Assembly (NCBI GenBank): GCA_017302135.1
Contig: JAFLDZ010000011.1
Location: 1-64,000, forward strand
Reading direction: 5' to 3'
From: Lysobacterales bacterium
Lineage (GTDB): Bacteria; Pseudomonadota; Gammaproteobacteria; Xanthomonadales; Xanthomonadaceae
DNA length: 64,000 nt
In this document: piece by piece, positions 51,714-60,675 of the stretch
Numbering within the stretch: the stretch's first letter is position 1
Layout of the letters: every line of letters starts with the position of its first letter
The notes under the pieces: model-generated
Databases searched by the model: none
What the model saw: only the letters and a program-made list of their open reading frames with translations
Told to the model about the DNA's origin: nothing
Translations under genes and position numbers: made by a program

Positions 51714-53074
51714 GCACGCATGCGCAGCCGGATCGCACCATCGCAGATGCCAGGAGGCCACCGTCGCGGACGGCGGTGCGCGGCATGCTGATGGAACCCG
51801 ACCCGATGCCCGCCCGCGACCAGGCCCGATGGCGTCCCTTCACCGGCACCATGCGTCCTGGATGGATGTGCGGGCGCGTGCGCGCCTTGCGCGAAGCCGA
51901 AGACGATGCGCAGACGGTGCTGGCGTTCCTGCTCACGGGGCTGAAGACGTATGCCATCGATCCGGCCGAGGTGGTGTGGATCATCGACCTTGCCCCGGGC
52001 GAGGGCGAGCGCGCATGGCGGGTATTGCGGGCGCTGGCCGGCCGCGCGCCGCGCGGTCCACCGATCCGCTATCTGGCCCGCTGCTCCGATCCCGAACATC
52101 ACGCGCGCCTCTCGGCCCATGCGTTGCTGAAGCCGTTCGTTGCCGGCGGCGACCTGTTTCTCGATCGGGAAGGGCAGGGCATGCCTTCGCAGAGCATCCG
52201 CAATCCGATCGTCGTGCTGGCGCACGAAGGGCTGTCGTCGCAGTGGCAGGGCCTGTACGCCGCGCGGACAGGCGAACTGCTTGAAGCCTGGAGCGACGGC
52301 GATGGCGCCATCGATTGGCGACCCGCGAGGCAGCGCGATGGCGTGATGCGGCTGCTCTCGGGTTACCGGGAATCGCTGGACGGCGCCACCTTCACGTTGC
52401 CGCGCGGCGCGATGGAAACCCTGTCCGCACTGCTGCGCGCCAGCGGAGGACGGATGCTGCTGCGCGGGTCCGATCACGGTGCGAAGGATCGTGCGCAGAT
52501 CCGCATGGGGGCATTGGACCCGGAAAACCGAAACATGCGTGGCTGCGATGCGCATGGGACGCTGCGCGTGAATTTCGAAGCGCTGGCGCGCTGGCATCGC
52601 GCCAACGGCGCCAGCGTCCTGCAATCCCAGCGCGACGACGATGGCCGGGTATTGCACATCGCGCTGCACGACGTCGCTGGCGGCCGCCTGCAGGAATGCC
52701 TGCCCGAAGTGCATGGGTTGCCGCATCCGGACGATCACCTGCAGTTGCTTCAGGCGCTGCATGCATTCCCTGCGGTTTCTCCTTCGCAATGCCTCGCCAT
52801 GCTGCATGCGCACGGAGGCGATCCGCGCGCGCTCATGGCCTTGTCGAAGCACGTGCTTCAGAACGTCGCAGTCATCGATGGCGTGGCGCTCGATCAATGG
52901 CGCGCCATGCTGGCGTATTGCCGTGACCAGCACTATCCGGTGTTCGACGGCGACGGCGAGCGCGACGAGACGCCTGTTCTGTTCGCCAGTATCGCCCGTG
53001 CGATGGAAGCACCCTCGCAACGACAGGATTGCGGGCATGGCAGCGAAGTCGATTTACCGGCGCTTCCGATGTGA
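51710..53074 (+). CDS. possible SAM-methyltransferase-like protein
   Basis: The 454-residue product starts with GTG overlapping the upstream stop. Residues ~80-160 have a Rossmann-like pattern (EVVWIIDLAPGEGERAWRVLRAL ... RYLARCSDPEHHARL) and NPIVVLAHEGLSSQWQG, recalling MidA/COG1565-type class I methyltransferases, although the Gly-rich SAM loop is APGEGE rather than GxGxG. The C-terminal half has TPR-like helical content. No T6SS core role is known. A degenerate or cargo-modifying enzyme is possible. Confidence 0.45.
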   Translation: MSTHAQPDRTIADARRPPSRTAVRGMLMEPDPMPARDQARWRPFTGTMRPGWMCGRVRALREAEDDAQTVLAFLLTGLKTYAIDPAEVVWIIDLAPGEGERAWRVLRALAGRAPRGPPIRYLARCSDPEHHARLSAHALLKPFVAGGDLFLDREGQGMPSQSIRNPIVVLAHEGLSSQWQGLYAARTGELLEAWSDGDGAIDWRPARQRDGVMRLLSGYRESLDGATFTLPRGAMETLSALLRASGGRMLLRGSDHGAKDRAQIRMGALDPENRNMRGCDAHGTLRVNFEALARWHRANGASVLQSQRDDDGRVLHIALHDVAGGRLQECLPEVHGLPHPDDHLQLLQALHAFPAVSPSQCLAMLHAHGGDPRALMALSKHVLQNVAVIDGVALDQWRAMLAYCRDQHYPVFDGDGERDETPVLFASIARAMEAPSQRQDCGHGSEVDLPALPM

Positions 53075-53199
53075 AGACGATCCGGGCGATTTCTTGATCA
53101 TCCAAATGCTTGCGATCGGTTCGAGCGGGAACCCGCAGGGCATCCGGATTCGAGACGAGAGCAAGCACGCATTCAACGATAGACAAACGGAGTTGGAAC

Positions 53200-53784
53200 A
53201 TGTCGGACGAGAGAGGAAAAATGGTGCACCCGACGCTCAGGCGACGCAGCGAGTCGGGGACATTCAGGCAGGTGCCGATGAACGATCTCCCCGCGCACGT
53301 GCGCCTGCAGACCGTGGGCGTGATGGTCGGCCCGCCGAATGATCCCGTTCCCGATGTGCCTGAGCCGCAGGTGGTACAGCCGACACTGCGTGAACGTGCC
53401 CACAGCATGGTCATGAGCGAATTGACGCCGCATTCGATCATGGGCCGCGTCAGTACGGGTCTGTCGATGCTGCCCGGACCCACGCATGGATGGGATGGGG
53501 AACATGCGAGACATCAGGGCAGCGTCGCGTACGACGAGGCGCGCAGTGCATTTTCAGCGCTGTCCAGCGGAAATCTGAGCGGCGCCGCGACAATGGGGTT
53601 GAGCGCGATGGCAAGCGGCGCGCGTGCGCTCACCGGCGTTGCGCCGGTGGCTGCGGCCTTGCATGCCACGCATGTTCCATTCGCATCCGAGGTGGCGGAT
53701 CGGGCGGCGCAGGCCGTGCATGCCCTGGTTCCTGATCCGGTCGGGCCCATTCGAAGACCGGGCCCGAAGTTGAAGAAGGAATAG
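53200..53784 (+). CDS. unrecognised T6SS-linked protein with Ala/Gly helices
   Basis: The 194-residue protein begins MSDERGKMVHPTLRRRSESG, has a Pro/Val-rich segment (~45-62) and a C-terminal half with long small-residue stretches (LSSGNLSGAATMGLSAMASGARALTGVAPVAAAL, ~120-155) that could insert in membranes or form a coiled bundle; it ends RRPGPKLKKE. No signal peptide. The start follows an AGTTGGA region with only a weak ribosome-binding site. Confidence 0.55.
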   Translation: MSDERGKMVHPTLRRRSESGTFRQVPMNDLPAHVRLQTVGVMVGPPNDPVPDVPEPQVVQPTLRERAHSMVMSELTPHSIMGRVSTGLSMLPGPTHGWDGEHARHQGSVAYDEARSAFSALSSGNLSGAATMGLSAMASGARALTGVAPVAAALHATHVPFASEVADRAAQAVHALVPDPVGPIRRPGPKLKKE

Positions 53785-53819
53785 CCGTTCATTCGATTCG
53801 AAAGGCATCTGGCGAGCGC

Positions 53820-53847
53820 CGTCATCCCCGCATTCGCGGGGATGACG
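53820..53847. repeat. GTCATCCCCGC palindromic element
   Basis: CGTCATCCCCGC and CGGGGATGACG-type arms pair around ATTCG; the element is the common GTCATyCCCGC..GCGGGrATGAC dispersed palindrome of many proteobacteria. It separates the genes at 53200 and 53954 and could act as a transcription attenuator. Confidence 0.7.
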
Positions 53848-53953
53848 AAACTTGAAAGAACGCCATTCGCCTCCAGCCTCGTCGCGCGCCTCGCATGCAT
53901 CGCCGTCGGCACGCGCAGCCTTGCCTTCACCGAAAGCCCAGGGAGTGTCTTCC

Positions 53954-55270
53954 ATGAACATCGACAGGCCGTCTACGAACGAATCGACCTTGCTGCGCAA
54001 GCGCAAGTACGACGAGATGACGCCGTCGCCGATGTCCATGGGGGGACGATCGCATCCGGAATACGGGTTCCCGATGGCGTCGTCCGAAGTCCTGGAGAAG
54101 CGCAGGAAGCTCCAGCCCTCCAGGCCGACGCTGTCTTCCATGCAGCCGCCGCGCGATGACAACGGATCCGGCGTCTCCTTCACGCCATTCGTGCTCCAAC
54201 CGTCCGTGTTCCAACCGTTCGTGTTTCAGCCACCACCGCCGCAGCAGTCGTCGACGCAATTGTCGCTGATGCCGACGCCGCCGCCATCGTTCGATTTCAG
54301 CAGTCTGGATCTCAAGCAGAGCGTCAACGAGACCGGTTTGTGGCAGATGGGCGGCGAGCGGCTGAAAAGTCTCAAGAAGCAGCTGCCGACGTTCGTCAAA
54401 AGCAAGACGCCGAAATCCACCGATATCCGCATCAAGGCCATCACCCAGTCCACGGAAAACTGGGGCATCAGCGCCGATGAGAACGTGCGGACCGAATTCC
54501 AGCGCACCAAGCGCTTCAAGATGGGAGACGACGAAGCCGAAACCGTCTTCAATCAGCGCAGCCATCAGGCTACCCTGATCTGGAAAACGGACTCGCCCAG
54601 TCTGAACCAGTACGGCGACAAGACCGACTCTTCGCAGCCGCTCAGCGGGCATACGCCGGGTATCAAGACCCAGAACGTCGGCGGCACCAAGGGCGCGCTG
54701 ACCAAGGAACACGGCACCCGCGATCCGCGCCGCGAAAAGATCCTCGCCAAGACATTCGATGATCCGAATCGCGGAGAGCACGATCTGTCGATCATGTCGA
54801 AACTGGCGACCATACAGTTGTTCATGTCGCCCAAGGAAGAATTGGAGACGGTCAAGTCGACGGTCGGCAAATCCAAGACGCCGATCTACTCGCAGTTCAA
54901 GGATATCGGCGATATTTCAGGCAACAACACCGGCGGCTTCGACAAACTCGTCAACCGCGTGCAGACCGTGCGCGAGACCGACAAGATGTTCACCGCGAAG
55001 AATCTGCTGATCAGCGGCTACGACACGCTGGTGCCAGAGACGCACAAGGAATTGCTGGTGAAGGCCAAGGGCGATGTCAAGGAAGCGATGCGGCTGCTGC
55101 ATCAGGAAAGCAGCGACTCGCAATCGAAGGTGAAGTTCAATACCTCGACCCATTCGCAGGTGCCACGACTGGACCTGAAGAGTCTGCGCGAGATGTCGAA
55201 GGACAAGAATCCGACCCAGACTCCCCTGAGCCCCGTGCGACGGATCGAAGATCACAATTTCAATTTCTGA
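53954..55270 (+). CDS. unrecognised protein with basic clusters near N-terminus
   Basis: The 438-residue product starts MNIDRPS with an AGGGAGTG ribosome-binding site. Residues ~15-50 have two basic clusters, LLRKRKYDEM and LEKRRKLQPS, resembling nuclear localisation signals, then a Pro/Gln/Phe-rich segment (~70-110, FVLQPSVFQPFVFQPPPPQQ). The rest (~110-420) is polar and mixed helix, without a known motif, and ends QTPLSPVRRIEDHNFNF. It has fewer GC-rich codons than the T6SS core. Possible secreted effector. Confidence 0.6.
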   Translation: MNIDRPSTNESTLLRKRKYDEMTPSPMSMGGRSHPEYGFPMASSEVLEKRRKLQPSRPTLSSMQPPRDDNGSGVSFTPFVLQPSVFQPFVFQPPPPQQSSTQLSLMPTPPPSFDFSSLDLKQSVNETGLWQMGGERLKSLKKQLPTFVKSKTPKSTDIRIKAITQSTENWGISADENVRTEFQRTKRFKMGDDEAETVFNQRSHQATLIWKTDSPSLNQYGDKTDSSQPLSGHTPGIKTQNVGGTKGALTKEHGTRDPRREKILAKTFDDPNRGEHDLSIMSKLATIQLFMSPKEELETVKSTVGKSKTPIYSQFKDIGDISGNNTGGFDKLVNRVQTVRETDKMFTAKNLLISGYDTLVPETHKELLVKAKGDVKEAMRLLHQESSDSQSKVKFNTSTHSQVPRLDLKSLREMSKDKNPTQTPLSPVRRIEDHNFNF

Positions 55271-55401
55271 GCGACGAAGAAGACGATGGGCAACGAGGTT
55301 CATTCCCCGGTGCTCGATGCAAATGGCGGGCGCGACAAGGGCCCTGTTCGGGAGTGTCGCTGGATTCGCTGCCGCGATGGATCGGCTGAAGAGGGAAAGT
55401 C

Positions 55402-56442
55402 ATGAGCAACGATAGAAAGCGCGATCTGGCGACACGAAACGACATTGCCACCAAAAACAAGGCTCCGCTGAAAAAACTGAAGGCGACGCAGCGGGACACG
55501 GAGCCTTTCACGCCGCCGCCGCAGGTGTTGCCGATCGCGGTGCCGGTCGCGGTTCCGGATACCGCCAGCTTTCTGCGTCAGATCAACAGCACCGTGCATC
55601 CCGCCTCGACCTACTCGACAGCGATCAGTGACCAGTTCCAGAAGCTGAGGCAGCCATGGGATCCGAAGTCGGATGCGAACCTGACCAAGCCCGGGCATCT
55701 GTCGACGAAAGACTACGAAGACGGATACATCTCGGACGAGGGCGACAAACTGCTGAAGGCGATCCATGCCCGCAAGGATGAGCAGATCGCAAAGGTCCAG
55801 GACTTGGCGGATGGGCGCAAATCCAGATCGGGAAACCAGATCAAGCTGGGCGATCCGACATCCGTCCAGTACCACGGCGTGAATATCCGATATCGCGTCG
55901 ACTTCACCGGCATCGCCGAAAAACCGCCGAAAAAAACCGGTGGGCGCAAAAAAAAGAACGACGAGGCGGTCGAGGAGGTAGTCGAGCCGCCGATCGAGCC
56001 GCCGAAAACCACATGGATACCGCATGCCCGGATATTCGCTGGCGACCAGGACCTGTCGACGGTCAAGCTGGCGAGCCTGGCGGAGGATATCCATGGGCAA
56101 GTGGACGAGAGCTTCAAGCAGCATTTCCTTTCGGGCGTGAAAGGGCAGGCGTCGCCGACGCCGGAAAAATCGAGCGCCTATGCCATCGGTGTCGAGTCCC
56201 GGGCGGTGGGGCGTGCCAGCGATGCGTTCGGCCAACAGTTCCCTTCGTTCGAGGGCTATCTGCTGTCCAAACCGCAGTCGGCGCATGAGGTCTCCAACCT
56301 GTTCCACAATCCGCAATTCGGCACCGGGGCATTGGGGTCCCAGAATTCCGGCCCAACCGCGACGCCGGATTTTCATGCCTTCAACGAAATCGTGTCCGAT
56401 ACCCGCAAGGAGCATTCGACCCAGGTCGGTACCCATCTGTAG
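55402..56442 (+). CDS. unrecognised protein, frame interrupted by amber codon
   Basis: The 346-residue product begins MSNDRKRDLATRN with basic stretches (APLKKLKATQ, and KPPKKTGGRKKKNDEA near 175-190) and Val/Pro repeats. After TAG at 56440-56442 the same frame stays open for 32 more codons (DVPLIRKANAINVFAPHGSP, VVTVNTGRKKDD) to TGA at 56541, and this segment looks protein-like. The TAG may be a recent nonsense mutation. Not a family I know; it is the last gene of the T6SS-linked run. Confidence 0.55.
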   Translation: MSNDRKRDLATRNDIATKNKAPLKKLKATQRDTEPFTPPPQVLPIAVPVAVPDTASFLRQINSTVHPASTYSTAISDQFQKLRQPWDPKSDANLTKPGHLSTKDYEDGYISDEGDKLLKAIHARKDEQIAKVQDLADGRKSRSGNQIKLGDPTSVQYHGVNIRYRVDFTGIAEKPPKKTGGRKKKNDEAVEEVVEPPIEPPKTTWIPHARIFAGDQDLSTVKLASLAEDIHGQVDESFKQHFLSGVKGQASPTPEKSSAYAIGVESRAVGRASDAFGQQFPSFEGYLLSKPQSAHEVSNLFHNPQFGTGALGSQNSGPTATPDFHAFNEIVSDTRKEHSTQVGTHL

Positions 56443-56574
56443 GATGTTCCGCTGATCCGGAAAGCCAACGCGATCAATGTGTTCGCGCCGCACGGCAGCC
56501 CTGTCGTCACGGTCAATACGGGACGAAAGAAAGATGACTGACGGGTACACCCAGCGCTTGCGATCGGGCGCCCG

Positions 56575-56901
56575 CTACAGTTTCAGGTCCAGCACGAAGC
56601 CATGCTTGCGCGACGCCGGCATGGCATCGGTCACGTCGCCGTTGATCGCCTGGCGCACGTCCTCCGGGACGCGGTAGGACAGGATGGTCTGGGTCCGGGT
56701 CGGCAGCGGTTCGTCGATGGTGGCGGGCGCTTCGATGCGGGTGGGCTGCTCGACCCAGCCCCAGTGGCCCGGGATCGACGCTCGCCGGGTATCTTCCTGC
56801 GGTTGTGCGGTGCCCAGTTCCGGCCGCAAATGGCCGGCACGATGGATCACGCTGACGCGTTCGCGGCCGTTGCGCAGGTTCAGCAGGATCTCCAGCAGCA
56901 T
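56575..56901 (-). CDS. hypothetical 108-residue protein
   Basis: The start MLLEILLNLRNGRERV (56901) is preceded by a GGAAGGA ribosome-binding site, which decides it over an upstream ATG at 57045. The protein has a helical N-terminus, a polar middle with EEDT/IEAPATIDEPLPTRT-like sequence, and ends HGFVLDLKL. No domain is recognised. It is divergent from the DUF6150-like gene at 57004. Confidence 0.5.
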   Translation of the reverse strand: MLLEILLNLRNGRERVSVIHRAGHLRPELGTAQPQEDTRRASIPGHWGWVEQPTRIEAPATIDEPLPTRTQTILSYRVPEDVRQAINGDVTDAMPASRKHGFVLDLKL

Positions 56902-57003
56902 CGTCCATATCCTTCCGGTGGCGTGGACAGAGTATGCGAGCCGTCGCCGGCACGGGCAAGCGGTCGCCGACAACCTTGGGGACGAGATCATGGCGAGGGC
57001 GTA

Positions 57004-57285
57004 ATGGCAAGGGTGTACCAGACCGAACACATGGGCGAAGCGCACTTACGCGTGGCCATCGTCGCGGCGCGAGGCGAGGCCGATCTGCTGGTGCATCGGG
57101 TCGGCAGTTGGGGCCTGGCGCATGGCGACGGCCTGTGGTTCATCACCCGTGACAAACAGGACGCTTCCGTGTGGATCCATCCGTGCAGCATCGGCATGGC
57201 GGAGGTGAAGGTCTGCTTCGTCGACGGTTATTCGGAAGCCGGGTGGGTCAGACCCCATCGTCTGCGGGGCCGGTTTTCGCGCTGA
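57004..57285 (+). CDS. DUF6150 family protein
   Basis: The 93-residue protein shows the DUF6150 internal repeat style: MARVYQTEHMGEAHLRVAIVAARGEADLLVHRV, WFITRDKQDASVWIHPCSIGMAEVKVCFVDGYSEAGWV, alternating short strands with A(D/H)L or (A/V) patterns every ~20 residues, expected to fold as a small beta-prism. Biochemical role unknown. ATG 57004 has an AGGGCGT region upstream. Confidence 0.65.
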   Translation: MARVYQTEHMGEAHLRVAIVAARGEADLLVHRVGSWGLAHGDGLWFITRDKQDASVWIHPCSIGMAEVKVCFVDGYSEAGWVRPHRLRGRFSR

Positions 57286-57339
57286 GCCCGCAGCACCGGG
57301 CAAGCGGTCCAGCGGCCTTGATTCATCAATCCCGGCCGA

Positions 57340-58941
57340 TCAGTCGCCGGTCATCGCCAAGGCCAGCGCCTGCGCCACTTCGATGCCGTCGATCGCGGCG
57401 GAATAGATGCCGCCGGCATAGCTGGCGCCTTCGCCGGCGGGATACAGGCCGCGGGTGTTGATGCTCTGGTAATCGGCGCCGCGGGTGATGCGGATCGGCG
57501 ACGACGTGCGCGTCTCCACGCCGGTGAGCACCGCGTCGTGCATCGCGAAGCCCTTGAGCTGGCGGTCCAGCGCCGGAATGGCTTCGCGGATCGCGGCGAT
57601 GGCGTAGTCGGGCAGGGCGGTGGACAGATCGCCCGGGCGCACGCCGGGCGTGTACGAAGGCTGCACGTCGCCGAAGTCTTTGGATGCCCGGCCACGCACG
57701 AAATCGCCGACCAGCTGTCCCGGCGCCCAGTAATCGCCGCCGCCGAGTTTGAACGCCTGGCGCTCCCACTGTCGCTGGAACGCGATGCCCGCGAGCGGAT
57801 CGCCCGGGTAATCGGCGGGGCTGATGCCGACGACGAGGCCGGCATTCGCGTTGCGTTCGTTGCGCGAATACTGGCTCATGCCGTTGGTGACGACTTGGCC
57901 GACTTCCGAGGTGGCCGCCACCACGGTGCCGCCGGGGCACATGCAGAAACTGTAGACGCCGCGCCCGTTTCTGGCGTGATGCACGAGGCGGTAGTCGGCG
58001 GCACCGAGCAGCGGATGCCCGGCGAACGCGCCGAAGCGCGCGTTGTCGATCATCGACTGCGGGTGCTCGATCCGGAAACCGATCGAGAAAGGCTTCGCTT
58101 CGATGTACACGCCGCGCCTGTGCAGCATTTCGAAGGTATCGCGGGCGCTGTGACCGATCGCCAGCACCACGTGTTCGCAGGGCAGTTCTTCGCCATCCTT
58201 GAGAACAATGCCGCGCAGGCGACCGTCTTCGATGCGGACATCCTCGACCCGCGCGCCGAAGCGGACCTCGCCGCCCAGCGATTCGATGGTGGCGCGCATT
58301 TTCTCGATCATGCTGACCAGCCGGAACGTGCCGATGTGCGGCTTGCTGACGTACATGATTTCTTCCGGCGCGCCGGCCAGCACGAATTCCTCCAGCACCT
58401 TGCGCCCGTAATGGTGCGGGTCCTTGATCTGGCTCCAGAGCTTGCCGTCCGAGAAGGTGCCCGCGCCGCCTTCGCCGAACTGCACGTTGGATTCGGGATC
58501 GAGCACCGCCTGGCGCCACAGGCCGAAAGTGTCGCGGGTGCGCTCGCGCACCGCCTTGCCGCGTTCCAGCACGATCGGCCGGAAACCCATCTGCGCCAGA
58601 ATCAACGCCGCGAACAGGCCGCAGGGCCCGAAACCGATCACCACCGGCCGCGATTTCAGCGTGCCTGGCGCATGCGTCACGAAGCGATAGCGCATATCCG
58701 GGCTGGGCGTGACGTGCGCAAGTCCTCGTTCGGCAACGCCGGCTTCGAGCGTATCGCGCAGCTCGACATCCACCGTGTAGATCAGGGTGATCGCGCTGCG
58801 TTTGCGCGCGTCGTAACTGCGCTTGTAGACGGTGAACCCGGCGATGTCGCCGTCCGCGACGCCCAGCCGCTGGACGATGGCCGCGCGCAACGCCGCCTCG
58901 GGATGGTCCAGCGGCAGCTTGAGTTCGGTCAGACGCAGCAT
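57340..58941 (-). CDS. FAD-dependent dehydrogenase (COG2509-like)
   Basis: The 533-residue flavoprotein has a leading ~95-residue domain (LKLPLDHPEAALRAAIVQRLG, YKRSYDARKRS), then the FAD-binding Rossmann motif VVIGFGPCGLFAALILAQMGF (~99-120), and the family's conserved GEGGAGTFSDGKLWSQIKD and PAGEGASYAGGIYSAAIDG. It belongs to an uncharacterised oxidoreductase family widespread in bacteria. Divergent from the next flavoprotein with a ~115-bp promoter spacer. Confidence 0.85.
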   Translation of the reverse strand: MLRLTELKLPLDHPEAALRAAIVQRLGVADGDIAGFTVYKRSYDARKRSAITLIYTVDVELRDTLEAGVAERGLAHVTPSPDMRYRFVTHAPGTLKSRPVVIGFGPCGLFAALILAQMGFRPIVLERGKAVRERTRDTFGLWRQAVLDPESNVQFGEGGAGTFSDGKLWSQIKDPHHYGRKVLEEFVLAGAPEEIMYVSKPHIGTFRLVSMIEKMRATIESLGGEVRFGARVEDVRIEDGRLRGIVLKDGEELPCEHVVLAIGHSARDTFEMLHRRGVYIEAKPFSIGFRIEHPQSMIDNARFGAFAGHPLLGAADYRLVHHARNGRGVYSFCMCPGGTVVAATSEVGQVVTNGMSQYSRNERNANAGLVVGISPADYPGDPLAGIAFQRQWERQAFKLGGGDYWAPGQLVGDFVRGRASKDFGDVQPSYTPGVRPGDLSTALPDYAIAAIREAIPALDRQLKGFAMHDAVLTGVETRTSSPIRITRGADYQSINTRGLYPAGEGASYAGGIYSAAIDGIEVAQALALAMTGD

Positions 58942-59055
58942 TCGGAGATTCGGGGCAGGCGAAACCGCAATGCTCGGTGAGGTCGGGGGTCCGGCGCAAG
59001 GCTGGCGCTTGCCCGCCGTTTACAATGCAGGTCCGATCGCCCTCCGGACGCCGTC

Positions 59056-60270
59056 ATGACACCAGCCACGACCGCTGCCGCGACGGCCGATGCAGGCACA
59101 GTCGATGTGCTGGTCATCGGCGGCGGCGCTGCGGGCCTGATGTGCGCGCGCGTCGCGGGTCAGCGCGGTCGTCGCGTGCGCGTGATCGAGCACGCCAACC
59201 GCTGCGGCAAGAAGATCCTGATGTCGGGCGGCGGGCGCTGCAATTTCACCAATACCGGCGCAACGCCCGCCAATTTCATTTCGGCCAATCCGCATTTCTG
59301 CAAATCGGCGCTGGCGCGCTACACGCCGCAGCATTTCATCGAGATGGTCGAGCGCCACGGCATCGCGTATCACGAAAAGGAACTCGGGCAGCTGTTCTGC
59401 GACGAGTCGTCGAAGCTGATCGTGAAGATGCTGCTGGACGAATGCGCCGATGCCGGCGTGCGCATCGACACGGGATGCAGCGTCGAGCGCGTGGAAAACT
59501 TCGATGGCGGCTTCCTCGTGCGGACCACGCAGGGCGAAGAGCGCGCAGCCTCGCTCGTGGTGGCGACCGGCGGGCTGTCGATCCCGAGCATGGGCGCCAC
59601 CGGCTTCGGCTACGAACTGGCGCGCCAGTTCGGCCACACGGTGCTGCCGACCCGCGCCGGACTGGTACCGCTGACGCTGACCGGCAAGCATCAAGAGCAC
59701 TTGGCCGACCTCAGCGGCGTGGCACTCCCGGTCACCGCCGAATGCAACGGCCGCGAATTCAGCAATTCCATGCTGATCACCCATCGCGGCGTCAGCGGCC
59801 CCGCGATCCTGCAGATCTCGTCGTACTGGAATGTCGGCGATGCGTTGCACCTCGATCTGCTGCCGCAGGGCGATGCGTTCGACCTGCTCAAGGATCTGCG
59901 GACGCGACGCTCAGCCGCAGAACTGCGCAACGCGCTGGGTGAGCTGTTCCCCAAGCGTTTCGCCGAGCGTCTTTGCGAGCTGTGGTTTCCGAGTCGCCCG
60001 ATGCGCCAGTTCAACGATCCCGAACTGCGCGCGATGGCCAAGCAGTTGCAGCACTGGCCGCTGGTCGCGAACGGCACCGAGGGTTATCGCACGGCGGAGG
60101 TGACGCTGGGCGGCGTCGACACCGAGGAGTTGTCTTCGTCGACGATGCAGTCAAAACGCGTACCCGGGCTGTATTTCGTCGGCGAAGTCGTCGACGTCAC
60201 CGGTTGGCTGGGCGGCTACAATTTCCAGTGGGCGTGGGCATCGGGACATGCCGCCGGAGCGGCGGTGTAA
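59056..60270 (+). CDS. HI0933/BaiN-like flavoprotein
   Basis: The 404-residue protein carries the FAD motif VDVLVIGGGAAGLMCARVAG (~17-36), the family signature KKILMSGGGRCNFTNTG and the C-terminal GLYFVGEVVDVTGWLGGYNFQWAWASG. Some relatives reduce bile acids or unsaturated substrates; the cellular substrate here is unknown. A 9-bp hairpin (60285-60311) lies after the stop, between it and the convergent small gene. Confidence 0.88.
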   Translation: MTPATTAAATADAGTVDVLVIGGGAAGLMCARVAGQRGRRVRVIEHANRCGKKILMSGGGRCNFTNTGATPANFISANPHFCKSALARYTPQHFIEMVERHGIAYHEKELGQLFCDESSKLIVKMLLDECADAGVRIDTGCSVERVENFDGGFLVRTTQGEERAASLVVATGGLSIPSMGATGFGYELARQFGHTVLPTRAGLVPLTLTGKHQEHLADLSGVALPVTAECNGREFSNSMLITHRGVSGPAILQISSYWNVGDALHLDLLPQGDAFDLLKDLRTRRSAAELRNALGELFPKRFAERLCELWFPSRPMRQFNDPELRAMAKQLQHWPLVANGTEGYRTAEVTLGGVDTEELSSSTMQSKRVPGLYFVGEVVDVTGWLGGYNFQWAWASGHAAGAAV

Positions 60271-60284
60271 GCATCATGCGCAGA

Positions 60285-60311
60285 ACCGTGCGCCGTTGGC
60301 GCGCGCACGGT
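60285..60311. other. stem-loop between convergent genes
   Basis: ACCGTGCGC pairs with GCGCACGGT around a 9-base loop. No T-run follows on either strand. It may act as a weak bidirectional terminator. Confidence 0.5.
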
Positions 60312-60335
60312 CGTGAAACGATCGAACTGCGCCGA

Positions 60336-60536
60336 TCAGGGAATCTGACAGCCGTTGCGAATCAGACAGTCCTCATAGGCGCCGTAGCAGATGATGTAAG
60401 GCGTGCCTGTCGCGCGGCACTGGTTGAGCTGCTGATAGCAGGTGTTCCTGCGGCAGACCGCATTCGCGGATGACGACGCGGCGAGCAGCACGAGTGCGGC
60501 GGAAACCAGGGCGGTTCTGAGCGTGGCGCGTTTCAT
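60336..60536 (-). CDS. small secreted Cys-rich protein
   Basis: The 66-residue product starts at MKRATLRTALV, favoured over the ATG six codons earlier because AAGGAA lies just upstream. A signal peptide ends near SANA (residue ~26). The mature part has six Cys (VCRRNTC, LNQCRATG, YIICYGAYEDC, NGC). Size, export and Cys spacing recall the protein at 13116-13349 and the remnant at 12938. Function unknown. Confidence 0.65.
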   Translation of the reverse strand: MKRATLRTALVSAALVLLAASSSANAVCRRNTCYQQLNQCRATGTPYIICYGAYEDCLIRNGCQIP

Positions 60537-60675
60537 GTGAAGTTCCTTTTTCATTAGAGTCCCCTGTGGCTTTCACCATAGCCCCGTAGCATGCGACTAG
60601 TCCATGCGCCAACGCACGCTTTGGGGGGGCGGATTCAACTGGACCACAGCATCCAGGCAGGTCCGGGCCGTCCGC

